Below, piece by piece: positions 52,248 to 60,928 of a stretch of DNA of 64,000 nucleotides (positions are counted from its first letter, which is position 1; each line of letters starts with the position of its first letter). Where the stretch lies: the NCBI GenBank assembly GCA_011390955.1, contig JAABRM010000032.1, positions 1-64,000 on the forward strand, given 5' to 3'. Position numbers and translations under genes: made by a program. A model generated the notes under the pieces. The model had not been told where the DNA came from. It searched no databases and worked only from the letters and a program-made list of their open reading frames with translations. The stretch is from Oscillatoriales cyanobacterium (GTDB lineage Bacteria; Cyanobacteriota; Cyanobacteriia; Cyanobacteriales; Laspinemataceae).

Positions 52248-52495
52248 TTCTTTGTTCTTTGTTGATTGTTCTTTGTTGATTGTTCTTTGTTGATTGTTCT
52301 TTGTTGATTGTTCTTTGCTGATTGTTCTTTGTTGATTGTTCTTTGTTCTTTGTTCAACAACCAACCACCAACAAACAACAACCAACTAACAACCAACTAA
52401 CAACCAACAACCAACAACCACCAACCACCAACTAACAACCAACAACCAACAACAACCAACTAACAACCAACAACCAACAACCAACAACCAACAAT
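52248..52495. repeat. Heptamer foldback array (locus D) inside the ndhF-ndhD unit
   Basis: The left arm (TTCTTTGTTGATTG units, about 52248-52353) is followed directly by a C/A-rich arm (CCAACCACCAACAAAC units, 52354-52495). It fills nearly all 282 bp between the ndhF stop and the true ndhD start. It also creates a false N-terminal extension of the ndhD frame. Confidence 0.85.
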
Positions 52496-52496
52496 A

Positions 52497-54371
52497 TTAG
52501 CCAATTGGCAAATAGTCACCCAAGATCCAGGAAAACAGCAGCAACAAACCAACGCCGATCATAATCGTCAAGATATAACCCTGAGACTGACCAGAAACGC
52601 TGTACTTGAGACTTTGACCACCAAACACCGTGGCTAGGGCAGCAAAATTAACCAACCCATCCACCACATAGCGATCGAACCAGGAAGTCATCTTAGACAA
52701 CAGATCCACAGCGGCCACCACCGTCAGCCGGTAGAATTTTTCCACATAAAAGTCATAAGCAAAAAAGTCTTGGACAAATCGCAAAGACTTTTGCACTGGT
52801 CTAGCCCAAGCCCGTCCCAAATCCAGCATAAAACCGATCGAACAACCGATCGCCCCACTGAGGATCAAAAGAGGTAAAGCTAGTTGATTCAGCAGTCGTC
52901 CATTCGTCGCCCAAGGGCCTGTCCAAGAAAGCAAAAATTGCCATTGGTCTAAGATCGGCGGCACCAACAAATTAACAATGATTAAAGACACCATCGGCAC
53001 CGCCATTGGCCAAGGCACCTCTGGGGCGCGGCGGGTTTTCGGTTGCGGTTCGCCTAAAAACACCAGACGAAAGACGCGGGTTAAATTTAAAGCAGTCAAA
53101 GCATTAACCAGCAGCAAAATGCCAATCAGCCAAGCCGGAGCTTCCCAAAAACCATTCACCCAGCGGCGCATAGTCCAAAATGTTCCCAAAGGCAACAAAG
53201 CCACCAAGCCCGCAGCACCGACCACAAAGGCAGAAGTTGTCGCAGGCATTCGCGACCACAAACCCCCCATTTCCGTAATGTTTTGATTATTGGTGGTGAG
53301 AATAATTGAGCCAATGCTCATAAATAACAGGGCTTTGGCGATCGCATGAGTAAACAGCAACAACAAAGCCACATCGATCTGCTGAAGACCTACCGCCAAA
53401 AACACCAAACCCAAATAAGCACTGGTGGAATGAGAAAGCGTCCGTTTAATATCAATTTGGGCCAAGGCCATCAAAGATGAACCAATTGCCGTCACCGTGC
53501 CAATCACCACCAAAGCCACCGAAGCCACTGGAGACAAAGTAAAAACCGGATGCAGCTTAATCAGCACAAATGCACCGGCAGCCACCACCACCGAGTTTCG
53601 CATAATCGACGCGGGATTTGGCCCTTCCATCGCTTCATCCAGCCACAGATGCAAGGGAAACTGAGCACATTTGCCCAAAGGACCCGCAATCAAAGATAAA
53701 CCCAGCAAAGTTTCCGTCAAAGGGGGCAAGTTTGATGAAGTCGCCCAACTTTCTAACTCACTAAAAGTCAGTCCTTCTCCGTAGGTGGAAAGTGCCACCA
53801 AACCCATCAACAAAATAATATCCCCCACCCGTTTGGTCAGGAAAGCATCTCTGGCGGCAGTCACAACCAAAGGCTGGGCATACCAAAAACCGACCAACAG
53901 GTAAGTGGAAAGGGTCAGCATCTCCAACAGGCCATAACTGAGCAATAATGAGTCACTAATCGCAATTCCCGACAGCGCTCCTTCAAAAAAGCCCATCAGA
54001 CCAAAGAAGCGAGCTAAAGCCCAGTCTTTTTCCATATAGCCCAGGGCATACAGTTGTGCCAGTAAACTGATACTCGTGACCAACTGCATCGCCCCCAAGC
54101 TGACCGGAGAAATCTCGATCGCCAACGACAAATTTAAATCCGCCACTTGTAGCCACGGCAATACTAGCTGAATGGGATTTATCTTCAATGACTGAACAAA
54201 CGCAATTGACCCATGCACAAATGCCAATAAGGTCATCAATATATTAAAGTAAGCCGCTGGTCTTGACCCGGTTTTTCTAATAATTCCGATTGCCCAGGGT
54301 ACACTAAAAGCTGCCCCAATCAAGCCATAAACCGGAATAAACCAACAGGTATTCACGATTAACTCATTCAT
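52497..54371 (-). CDS. ndhF4: NDH-1 subunit NdhF, CO2-uptake (NdhF4-like) type
   Basis: The 624-residue protein is a NuoL/NdhF-type proton-pumping subunit. Conserved segments include LGLSLIAGPLGKCAQFPLHLW, DEAMEGPNPASIMRNSVVVA, and LSHSTSAYLGLVFLAVGLQQ, with a long C-terminal hydrophobic end. Compared with respiratory NdhF1, the CO2-uptake forms have the FPLHLWLDEAMEGPNPAS-type motif seen here (usually HTWLPDAMEGPTPVS in NdhF1). It is the first gene of the ndhF-ndhD-chpX group. The subtype number is inferred from its neighbours. Confidence 0.88.
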   Translation of the reverse strand: MNELIVNTCWFIPVYGLIGAAFSVPWAIGIIRKTGSRPAAYFNILMTLLAFVHGSIAFVQSLKINPIQLVLPWLQVADLNLSLAIEISPVSLGAMQLVTSISLLAQLYALGYMEKDWALARFFGLMGFFEGALSGIAISDSLLLSYGLLEMLTLSTYLLVGFWYAQPLVVTAARDAFLTKRVGDIILLMGLVALSTYGEGLTFSELESWATSSNLPPLTETLLGLSLIAGPLGKCAQFPLHLWLDEAMEGPNPASIMRNSVVVAAGAFVLIKLHPVFTLSPVASVALVVIGTVTAIGSSLMALAQIDIKRTLSHSTSAYLGLVFLAVGLQQIDVALLLLFTHAIAKALLFMSIGSIILTTNNQNITEMGGLWSRMPATTSAFVVGAAGLVALLPLGTFWTMRRWVNGFWEAPAWLIGILLLVNALTALNLTRVFRLVFLGEPQPKTRRAPEVPWPMAVPMVSLIIVNLLVPPILDQWQFLLSWTGPWATNGRLLNQLALPLLILSGAIGCSIGFMLDLGRAWARPVQKSLRFVQDFFAYDFYVEKFYRLTVVAAVDLLSKMTSWFDRYVVDGLVNFAALATVFGGQSLKYSVSGQSQGYILTIMIGVGLLLLFSWILGDYLPIG

Positions 54372-55567
54372 TAAACTACTCCCATAGCAACATTTACTGG
54401 CAACTTTATCTAAAAATATCCCGGCTCATTTTTTCAATCTTTCACTACTTTTTTAACCGTTATAAATTATAAAAATTAACGAGAAAATTACTCCATGCAA
54501 ACATCCTTTGGATATTGCCCAAGAATAGACTGAGTATTTTTACGGCTGACGAACCCTAACCCAATCTCACATAGTGCGAAATATTCGGCGAGGGTTTTTT
54601 AGGCTGTCATCGATGCTGTTTTATAAGCGTTTCGTTTGTCCTACTGAGATGAAAGTCTGAGGTGTCTTGGCCTTTGTGTCAAGGACTTCCGCCAAATTCT
54701 CCGATCGCTTTTGCTCCGAAGCATCACTATGGTTCTTGGTTGATGGTTCTTTGTTCTTTGTTCTTGGTTGATGGTTCTTTGTTCTTTGTTCTTGGTTGAT
54801 GGTTCTTTGTTCTTTGTTCTTGGTTGATGGTTCTTTGTTCTTTGTTCTTGGTTCATGGTTCATCAACCAACCAACAACATGCATAATCCCTACCCAACAA
54901 CATGCATAATCCCTACCCAACAACCAACAACCAACAACCAACAACCAACAACCAACCAACAACCAACAACCAACAACAACCAACATTTCGATTTCCTCGC
55001 CCGGATCCTACCCCTCTACCAGAGGGATTTCCACTTCCCGCGACATCATCCGGGACAGGTATGGATCCAGTGGCATTGATTTCACCATTGATTTCCCCGC
55101 CCGGTAGCCGGAAAAACCAGCCCATTGCCGTTGAACCGATATGATGTGACACTCCCCAACCAGCGATCGAGTCAAAGGGTTAAATCGTAACAAAACTTAA
55201 CATATTGATGATATCTGGTAAGATAAACTTTGATTAAGTGGTTGATTTAAAAATATCATCAGGATTTATATTGTCAAAGTAACCATGCTTTCATATCATA
55301 AAATATGGGAATGCTTAATTTTTTATTAAAGTGATATGATGGCTTTCCCCGTGGAAAAATGTGCCTCCGGTGAATTCCTCAAGGTTTTTATGAGGAATCC
55401 GCCAAACATTTGTCTAGGTGTTTTTGTCAGGTAGGCAGTGGATCTCAGCGTGTCTTAATCCTTAATTACCTCAAAAAACATCTACGGCAAAAATATTAAT
55501 GGGACGCATTTGCCCTAAACTTATTAAGTTGCAGAATTATTTTCGCGTTTATGAGAGGAAATCAAGA
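54372..55567. other. Long divergent region upstream of ndhF4 and ccmK2
   Basis: About 1.2 kb separate the two arms of the carbon-concentrating cluster. It holds the heptamer foldback locus E (54729-54985), a GCGAGGGTTTTTTAGG stem end near 54590, and a leader before ccmK2 with a short ATTCCTCA/TGAGGAAT hairpin (about 55374-55400). No gene is recognised. Promoters for both operons must lie here, but no box was identified with confidence. Confidence 0.55.
54729..54985. repeat. Heptamer foldback array (locus E)
   Basis: The G/T-rich arm is made of a regular 28-bp unit (TTCTTGGTTGATGGTTCTTTG and further bases, four heptamers, about 54732-54860). The C/A-rich arm holds CATGCATAATCCCTACCCAA twice and CAACCAACAAC units to 54985. 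It is the most regular of the foldbacks. Confidence 0.82.
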
Positions 55568-55879
55568 ATGTCAATTGCTGTAGGAATGATTGAAACCAGA
55601 GGGTTCCCAGCAGTAGTGGAAGCCGCCGACTCAATGGTCAAAGCAGCTCGGGTTACACTCGTCGGTTATGAGAAAATTGGATCGGGTCGCGTCACGGTGA
55701 TCGTTCGCGGAGATGTGTCGGAAGTACAAGCCTCTGTTGCTGCGGGAATTGATGCCGCCAATCGAGTCAATGGCGGGGAAGTCCTCTCCACCCACATTAT
55801 TGCTCGTCCCCACGAAAACTTAGAATATGTTCTACCGATTCGTTACACCGAAGAAGTAGAGCAGTTCCGCTCCTATTAA
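55568..55879 (+). CDS. ccmK2: Carboxysome shell protein CcmK2
   Basis: The 103-residue single BMC-domain protein forms the hexagonal tiles of the beta-carboxysome shell. It has [20 protein letters not shown] at the start, the pore loop KIGSG at residues 36-40, and ends [16 protein letters not shown], almost identical to CcmK2 of other cyanobacteria. The frame is open from 55499, but ATG 55568, behind GAGGAAAT, is the right start. A hairpin follows its stop codon and a 352-bp gap precedes ccmK1. Confidence 0.96.
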   Translation: MSIAVGMIETRGFPAVVEAADSMVKAARVTLVGYEKIGSGRVTVIVRGDVSEVQASVAAGIDAANRVNGGEVLSTHIIARPHENLEYVLPIRYTEEVEQFRSY

Positions 55880-56231
55880 TCCAATCACCATAATGGTGAT
55901 TGTTCTCCTAGTCCTTGCTGCCTGAGCTTTGTCATTGGTTATCAGTTGGTCAAAAAGGGCAGTTTTTACCGGCTGTCTGGACGTGATGCAAAAGTCATCC
56001 AGCGAGCTTAACTTTTAACCGATGACACCAAAACAAGCGTCCGAATCAATCATGGGATTGAAATGTTTACACAAAAATTCCGGGCGCTGGGTAGGAGAGG
56101 GAACAGAAACCACGTTGTTGCATTGTTGCCCTCGATTTTGCTGGATCATTTGCTGGATCAATGGTCGCAAACATTCGGGGCACATCCGTCAAAATTCATA
56201 AATCACAAAGATCACAAAGGCATAAAAACCT
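55880..56231. other. ccmK2-ccmK1 spacer with hairpin
   Basis: AATCACCAT and ATGGTGATT (55883-55901) form a small hairpin directly after ccmK2. This could end or process the transcript so that ccmK2 is made in excess over ccmK1. The rest of the spacer has no recognised gene. Confidence 0.5.
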
Positions 56232-56567
56232 ATGGCCATTGCAGTTGGAATGATTGAAACTTTAGGCTTTCCTGGAGTAGTGGAAGCCGCAGATTCAATG
56301 GTAAAAGCCGCTAGAGTAACCCTGGTAGGGTATGAAAAAATTGGTTCTGGTCGCGTCACCGTTATTGTGCGCGGCGATGTTTCCGAAGTACAAGCTTCCG
56401 TATCAGCCGGAGTTGATTCCGTCAAACAGCGGGTTAAAGGGGGTCAGGTGCTCTCGACTCATATTATTGCCCGTCCTCACGAAAACTTGGAATATGTTTT
56501 ACCCATTCGGTACACAGAAGCCGTAGAACAATTCCGCGATAGTTTAAATACACCAATTCGTCGGTAA
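56232..56567 (+). CDS. ccmK1: Carboxysome shell protein CcmK1
   Basis: The 111-residue BMC-domain protein is a paralogue of CcmK2, identical through [20 protein letters not shown]. It differs in the helix around [13 protein letters not shown] and in a longer C-terminus (DSLNTPIRR) typical of CcmK1. CcmK1 and CcmK2 probably co-assemble in the shell facet. ccmL begins 10 bp after its stop codon. Confidence 0.94.
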   Translation: MAIAVGMIETLGFPGVVEAADSMVKAARVTLVGYEKIGSGRVTVIVRGDVSEVQASVSAGVDSVKQRVKGGQVLSTHIIARPHENLEYVLPIRYTEAVEQFRDSLNTPIRR

Positions 56568-56577
56568 TCTCTAAACA

Positions 56578-56880
56578 ATGCAACTTGCCAAGGTTCGGGG
56601 AACAGTCGTTGGCACGCATAAATTACAAAGCCTGACCGGAGTTAAATTGCTGCTACTCCAATATATAGACGAGCAAGGCAACCCCTTGCCCAACTATGAA
56701 GTGGCAGCGGATTTAGTCGGGGCAGGTTTCGATGAATGGGTGCTGGTGAGCCGTGGCAGTGCGGCTCGTCAGGAAAGAAGTTACGAGGAGCGTCCGGTGG
56801 ATGCTTTAGTCGTGGCCATCATTGATACAGTAACGGTTGAGAATCGGTTGCTGTACAGCAAAAAAGAGCAATACCGTTAG
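56578..56880 (+). CDS. ccmL: Carboxysome vertex protein CcmL
   Basis: The 100-residue protein is the pentameric CcmL/EutN-type vertex protein that closes the carboxysome shell. Signatures are MQLAKVRGTVVGTHKLQSLT, then LVGAGFDEWVLVSRGSAAR and VVAIIDTVTVEN. It sits 10 bp after ccmK1 and 94 bp before ccmM, in the usual order. Confidence 0.96.
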   Translation: MQLAKVRGTVVGTHKLQSLTGVKLLLLQYIDEQGNPLPNYEVAADLVGAGFDEWVLVSRGSAARQERSYEERPVDALVVAIIDTVTVENRLLYSKKEQYR

Positions 56881-56974
56881 ATTTTTGGGGGAAAAGTAGG
56901 ATTCTTATAAAATTGCACCATTTTTATCCATATTCAGACCAAAACATGATTGTTAAATTAGGAGGACTTGAGCG

Positions 56975-58978
56975 ATGGTAGTCCGCAAAAGAGCGGCTCC
57001 CCCAACTCCTTGGTCAAAAAATTTGGCCGAACCCCAGATCGATCCATCCGCTTATGTGCATTCTTTCTCCAATATAATTGGCGATGTGCGGATCGGGTCC
57101 CAGGTGCTAGTTTCCCCGGGAACTTCGATCAGAGCGGATGAAGGATCTCCTTTCTATATAGGTGATAGCACAAATATTCAAGATGGGGTAGTGATTCATG
57201 GTCTAGAGAAAGGCCAAGTCATTGGAGACGATCACAATAGCTATTCCGTCTGGATTGGCAAGAATTCTTGCATTACTCACATGGCGCTGATTCATGGGCC
57301 AGCTTATGTGGGAGATAACTGCTTCATTGGTTTTCGCTCGACCATCTTTAATGCGCGAGTGGGATCCGGTTCGATTGTGATGATGCACGCCTTAGTTCAG
57401 GATGTGGAAATTCCTCCGGGTAAGTATGTGGCATCAGGATCGGTGATTACCAATCAGCAACAAGCCGATCGCCTGCCAGATGTTCAAGAAGCCGACTTAC
57501 AATTTGCCCATCACGTTGTCGAAATTAATGAGGCTTTGCTGGCAGGCTACCATTGTGCAGAAAGCGAGGCTTGTATTGCGCCAATTCGCGAGCAAGCTGG
57601 TAGTGATAAGAAAAATGATTCTGAAGTAGAGACGAAAATAGCCTGGACAGGGAGTACAAGCATGAATCAGGAAATTGTAGAGCAGGTTAGATCCCTGCTG
57701 GCTCAAGGTTATCGGATCGGTACTGAATACGCAGACGAACGTCGGTTTAAAACTAGCTCCTGGCGCAGTGGTGCCCCGATTCAAGGGCAACAAGTCCAGG
57801 CCGTTTTAGCCGAGTTGGAAGCAGTGGTGGCAGATCACCCTGGGGAATATGTTCGGATTATTGGCATCGATCCGCAAGTTAAGCGTCGGGTTTTGGAATT
57901 GACGATTCAACGACCCAACGATCGCCCCCAAAAATTCACCGCCGCTGCCGCTGCCGCTCCTAGTGTCAGCCAAGGGGTCAGCAGTGGTGCCAGTGCCGCA
58001 TTAAGTCAAGATATTAGTTCTCAGGTGCGATCGCTCCTCGCTCAAGGGTATCGGGTGGGCGTTGAACACGCCGATGAACGTCGCTTTAAGACCAGTTCCT
58101 GGAAAACCGGCGCACCGATTCAATCGGCGAATCCTCAACAAGCGATCGCCGAATTACAAGCGGCTTTGGCTGAATATGCCGGAGAGTATGTCCGTCTGAT
58201 TGGGATTGACCCCAAAGCCAAGCGCCGAGTTTTGGAATTGGTTGTCCAACGACCCGGTGAAACCACACCTAGCTTGACGGGTAGTGCCGCCAGTCCAGCC
58301 GTGGCCAAAACATCCAGCAATGGTGGCGTCAGTGCGGCGTTGAACCAGGATCTTACGACTCAAATCACGTCTCTTTTAGCCCAAGGCTATCGGATCGGCA
58401 CGGAACACGCTGATGAACGACGGTTTAAAACCAGTTCTTGGCAGACTTGCCCCCTGATTTCTTCAACTCGCCCCGATCGAGTGCTGGCAGAACTGCAAGC
58501 TTGTCTGGCAGACCATCAAGGGGAGTACGTCCGCTTGATTGGCATCGATCCCAAAGCCAAACGTCGGGTGCTAGAAACCCTGATTCAGCGGCCAAATCAA
58601 GCCGCCAAAGTTGCGACTAATTCTACCGCTGCGGCGCCTAGTGCCCGTAGTTATACCAGCAATGGCAGCAGTGCCAGCAGCTATAGTTCGGTTGGTAGCA
58701 GCAGCTTGAGTGCCGAAGCTATCCAACAAGTGCGATCGCTCCTCGCTCAAGGATATCGCATTGGCACGGAACATACCGACGTGCGCCGCTTTAAGATCAG
58801 TTCTTGGCAAAGTTGCTCCCCCATCGAATCCCAACGAGAAGTCGATGTGATTGCCGCCCTAGAAGCCTGTATCAAAGAGCATGACGGCGAATACGTGCGA
58901 TTACTGGGGATTGACACCCAGGCCAAGCGCCGGGTGGCGGAAACCATTATCCAACGACCCACCGCAGCGGTTCGCTAA
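56975..58978 (+). CDS. ccmM: Carboxysome assembly protein CcmM with four SSUL domains
   Basis: The 667-residue protein organises Rubisco inside the carboxysome. Residues 1-200 form a gamma-carbonic-anhydrase domain with zinc-ligand positions H75, H102 and H107, and C194/C200 in the segment that forms a redox-controlled disulfide in related CcmM. Four Rubisco small-subunit-like (SSUL) domains follow at about 231-314, 346-427, 459-540 and 581-662, joined by Ala/Ser-rich linkers. The Cys pair that regulates SSUL binding is present only in SSUL3 (C492, C510) and SSUL4 (C614, C632). An internal ATG (57662, M230) behind AGGGAGT likely starts the SSUL-only short form. Confidence 0.96.
   Translation: MVVRKRAAPPTPWSKNLAEPQIDPSAYVHSFSNIIGDVRIGSQVLVSPGTSIRADEGSPFYIGDSTNIQDGVVIHGLEKGQVIGDDHNSYSVWIGKNSCITHMALIHGPAYVGDNCFIGFRSTIFNARVGSGSIVMMHALVQDVEIPPGKYVASGSVITNQQQADRLPDVQEADLQFAHHVVEINEALLAGYHCAESEACIAPIREQAGSDKKNDSEVETKIAWTGSTSMNQEIVEQVRSLLAQGYRIGTEYADERRFKTSSWRSGAPIQGQQVQAVLAELEAVVADHPGEYVRIIGIDPQVKRRVLELTIQRPNDRPQKFTAAAAAAPSVSQGVSSGASAALSQDISSQVRSLLAQGYRVGVEHADERRFKTSSWKTGAPIQSANPQQAIAELQAALAEYAGEYVRLIGIDPKAKRRVLELVVQRPGETTPSLTGSAASPAVAKTSSNGGVSAALNQDLTTQITSLLAQGYRIGTEHADERRFKTSSWQTCPLISSTRPDRVLAELQACLADHQGEYVRLIGIDPKAKRRVLETLIQRPNQAAKVATNSTAAAPSARSYTSNGSSASSYSSVGSSSLSAEAIQQVRSLLAQGYRIGTEHTDVRRFKISSWQSCSPIESQREVDVIAALEACIKEHDGEYVRLLGIDTQAKRRVAETIIQRPTAAVR
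57648..57664 (+). promoter_or_regulatory. Internal translation start for the short CcmM form
   Basis: AGGGAGT at 57648-57654 lies 7 bases before ATG 57662, in frame with ccmM and at the start of SSUL1. Beta-carboxysomes are known to need a short, SSUL-only CcmM made from an internal start. Here it would be 438 residues and contain all four SSULs. Confidence 0.72.
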
Positions 58979-59030
58979 TAAGTCCATCAGCAGTCAGCCA
59001 CCAGGGTACGGCTTTCTCTGTACCTAGCTG

Positions 59031-59090
59031 AAAGCTCAACCCTGAAAGCTGACTGCTGAAAGCTGACTGCTGAAAGCTAACTGCTTATTT
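59031..59090. repeat. AAAGCTGACTGCTG tandem repeat
   Basis: The 14-bp unit CTGAAAGCTGACTG (two heptamers) is repeated about three times between ccmM and ccmN. A CATCAGCAGTCAGCC segment at 58985 is complementary to it, so a long hairpin can form in the ccmM-ccmN transcript. Confidence 0.7.
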
Positions 59091-59119
59091 CCAGATTTTC
59101 TCGCTGTGGTTCCATCTTC

Positions 59120-59896
59120 ATGTACTTACCGCCTCTGCAAGCAGTTCATAACGCCGAGCTTTACCAGACTGGTGATGTCACCGTCGATCCTTCTGCGGTA
59201 ATTGGTCTAGGAGTCATCTTACAAGCCTCTCCCAACGGTCGGATTGTGATTCGTGCCGGAGCCTGTTTGGGGATGGGGACGATCGTCAATGCCTGTGAAG
59301 GCACGATAGAAATCGAATCCGGTGCAGTGTTGGGGCCGGGAGTTTTGATGATTGGCCAAGGCAAAGTTGGTGCTAATGCTAGTATTGGCGCTGTTAGCAC
59401 AATTTTTAACGCTTCGATTCCGCCGATGCAAGTCTTAGCCGCAGGTTCAGTCATCGGACAGATCGGGACTCAGGTTTTGTCTGAGTCAGCCAGATCGCCG
59501 ACTCAGCAGCAATCAAAGGTCAACCCAGAAATATCAGCGGTTGAAGCGGTTGAACCAACCCAGTCATCACCCCCAGTTGCAGAATCAGCATCATCTCAAC
59601 CTACCGGGACGACTAATGATGAGTCTCCACTGACGACAGACGAGGCAGAAAATTCAGATCCGTCTCCACTGACGACAGATGAGGCAGAAAATTCAGATCC
59701 GTCTCCACTGACGACAGATGAGGCAGAAAATTCTTATGAGATATCTGGGGGAGAAACCTCTCAGCCGCAGTTGACCAACGATGCCGATCCAGGATCGGTG
59801 CCAACTCCGGGGACTCCTATCTATGGTCAAATTTATATTAGTCGGATGTTAGGCACGATTTTTCCCCAGGGAAAAGCAATCAACCGCCGACCATAA
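59120..59896 (+). CDS. ccmN: Carboxysome assembly protein CcmN
   Basis: The 258-residue protein bridges CcmM and the CcmK shell. Residues about 15-115 form a left-handed beta-helix of hexapeptide repeats (VDPSAVIGLGVIL, IVIRAGACLGMGTIV). A long acidic linker follows, and the C-terminus is the amphipathic encapsulation peptide IYGQIYISRMLGTIFPQGKA. Three copies of a 13-residue PLTTDEAENSDPS unit in the linker come from a 39-bp tandem DNA repeat. The gene follows ccmM after 141 bp that contain GCTGACTGCTGAAA repeats. Confidence 0.92.
   Translation: MYLPPLQAVHNAELYQTGDVTVDPSAVIGLGVILQASPNGRIVIRAGACLGMGTIVNACEGTIEIESGAVLGPGVLMIGQGKVGANASIGAVSTIFNASIPPMQVLAAGSVIGQIGTQVLSESARSPTQQQSKVNPEISAVEAVEPTQSSPPVAESASSQPTGTTNDESPLTTDEAENSDPSPLTTDEAENSDPSPLTTDEAENSYEISGGETSQPQLTNDADPGSVPTPGTPIYGQIYISRMLGTIFPQGKAINRRP
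59625..59733. repeat. 39-bp tandem repeat within ccmN
   Basis: Nearly three copies of a 39-bp unit containing TCTCCACTGACGACAGATGA encode the repeated PLTTDEAENSDPS in the CcmN linker. The length stays a multiple of three, so copy-number change would alter linker length without a frameshift. Confidence 0.85.
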
Positions 59897-60925
59897 AATA
59901 ATCCGTAAGTTGTAAATTTTGTTTGATGATTTCGCCTTGGCACTAGGGAAATCTCAACGGTGCTAAATCACTTGGTAAAAAAATCCAAAAAATGCACCAA
60001 TTTGTTGTAGGATATTTCACCAAGTGATTCTTTTGACGAGAGTAAATACTCCTAGATGACCTTGAAGGTTGACCGTGAATGCGGCAGTTCTGGCGATTAC
60101 CCCCTGGCGGATCGCTCTCCGCATCGCGCCGTGAATCTCTCCCCTGAATCTATTGTTAATTAATTTTTTGGATCGGCCAAGATTTAACCTCCTAGAGGTG
60201 GCAAACATTGTTTGGTTGAGATGGTTGGCCTTGAGAAAAAATTATCAAAGATAAATAGGATCTCTCGTCGCCGACAATTAAAGCAGTTCTCGGATTTATA
60301 AAATACAGAGATGTTGCTGGATTCCCGCATTCGCGGGAATGACAAGTTTAACGATGTACCTCATAGATTAAAGAACTGCTATAAAGAAACCAAGCTAAGT
60401 GAATGTGAATTTTGGCGGAGGATGATTTTAGTTCAAACCTTTGCGCGGAAAAGCTTTTCCGGCCATGACAAACCAAAGATAAGCCCTGTAAATATCTAAA
60501 AATTAAGGGTTTGCTCAAAAACGATGATAGGTTAATTTACCTCAGCTTTGGCAAAAAACTGAGTCTTTTTTCATTTCTATTTTTTATCTTTCGCTAGTTA
60601 GGGTGATTCATGTAACTAATGAGTCATTACATTCGGCTGTGTAAAGAAATGTGTAGAAATTTTGTGATTAATTAAACTAATGTAATTTAAAATAACAAAC
60701 TATCAAAAGTTTGGCAAAAAAAATTTGGAAATTTTGCTAAAAATGATCCGATTCGTGGTAAAGTATCCGAAACAAGAAAAACGACGAGCTAAATAAAAAG
60801 TCTGAAGTCTGACTTTTACTAAAGATTGTTATCTTTCTTAACATGGCGCTCGCAAAGGCGATCTAGCGATCGCTGTATAAATTGTTAAACCTAAAAACAC
60901 CTCTTTATATAGGAGGAAATCCCAC
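59897..60925. other. About 1-kb rbcL upstream region
   Basis: No gene is supported; a 62-codon frame at 60311-60499 starts in a dispersed palindrome (TTCCCGCATTCGCGGGAA, about 60322-60339) and is not called. A candidate RbcR site lies at 60667-60681. Such long leaders are usual for rbcL in filamentous cyanobacteria. Confidence 0.55.
60667..60681. promoter_or_regulatory. Candidate RbcR (LysR) binding site upstream of rbcL
   Basis: ATTAATTAAACTAAT fits the arrangement ATTA(G/A)-N5-(C/T)TAAT reported for cyanobacterial RbcR sites, recalled from the literature. It lies 245 bp before the rbcL start codon. The sequence is A/T-rich, so chance matches are possible. Confidence 0.45.
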
Positions 60926-60928
60926 ATG
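60911..60928 (+). promoter_or_regulatory. Strong ribosome binding site of rbcL
   Basis: AGGAGG at 60911-60916 lies nine bases before ATG 60926. It is a perfect Shine-Dalgarno core, much stronger than at most genes in the window, and fits the high expression of Rubisco. Confidence 0.75.

Noticed and set aside
52215-52385. 57-codon N-terminal extension of NdhD
   Set aside because: It is translated heptamer repeat (QRTKNNQQRTI-like); ATG 52214 begins the normal NdhD N-terminus.
60311-60499. 62-codon frame in the rbcL leader
   Set aside because: It begins inside a dispersed palindrome and shows no coding features.
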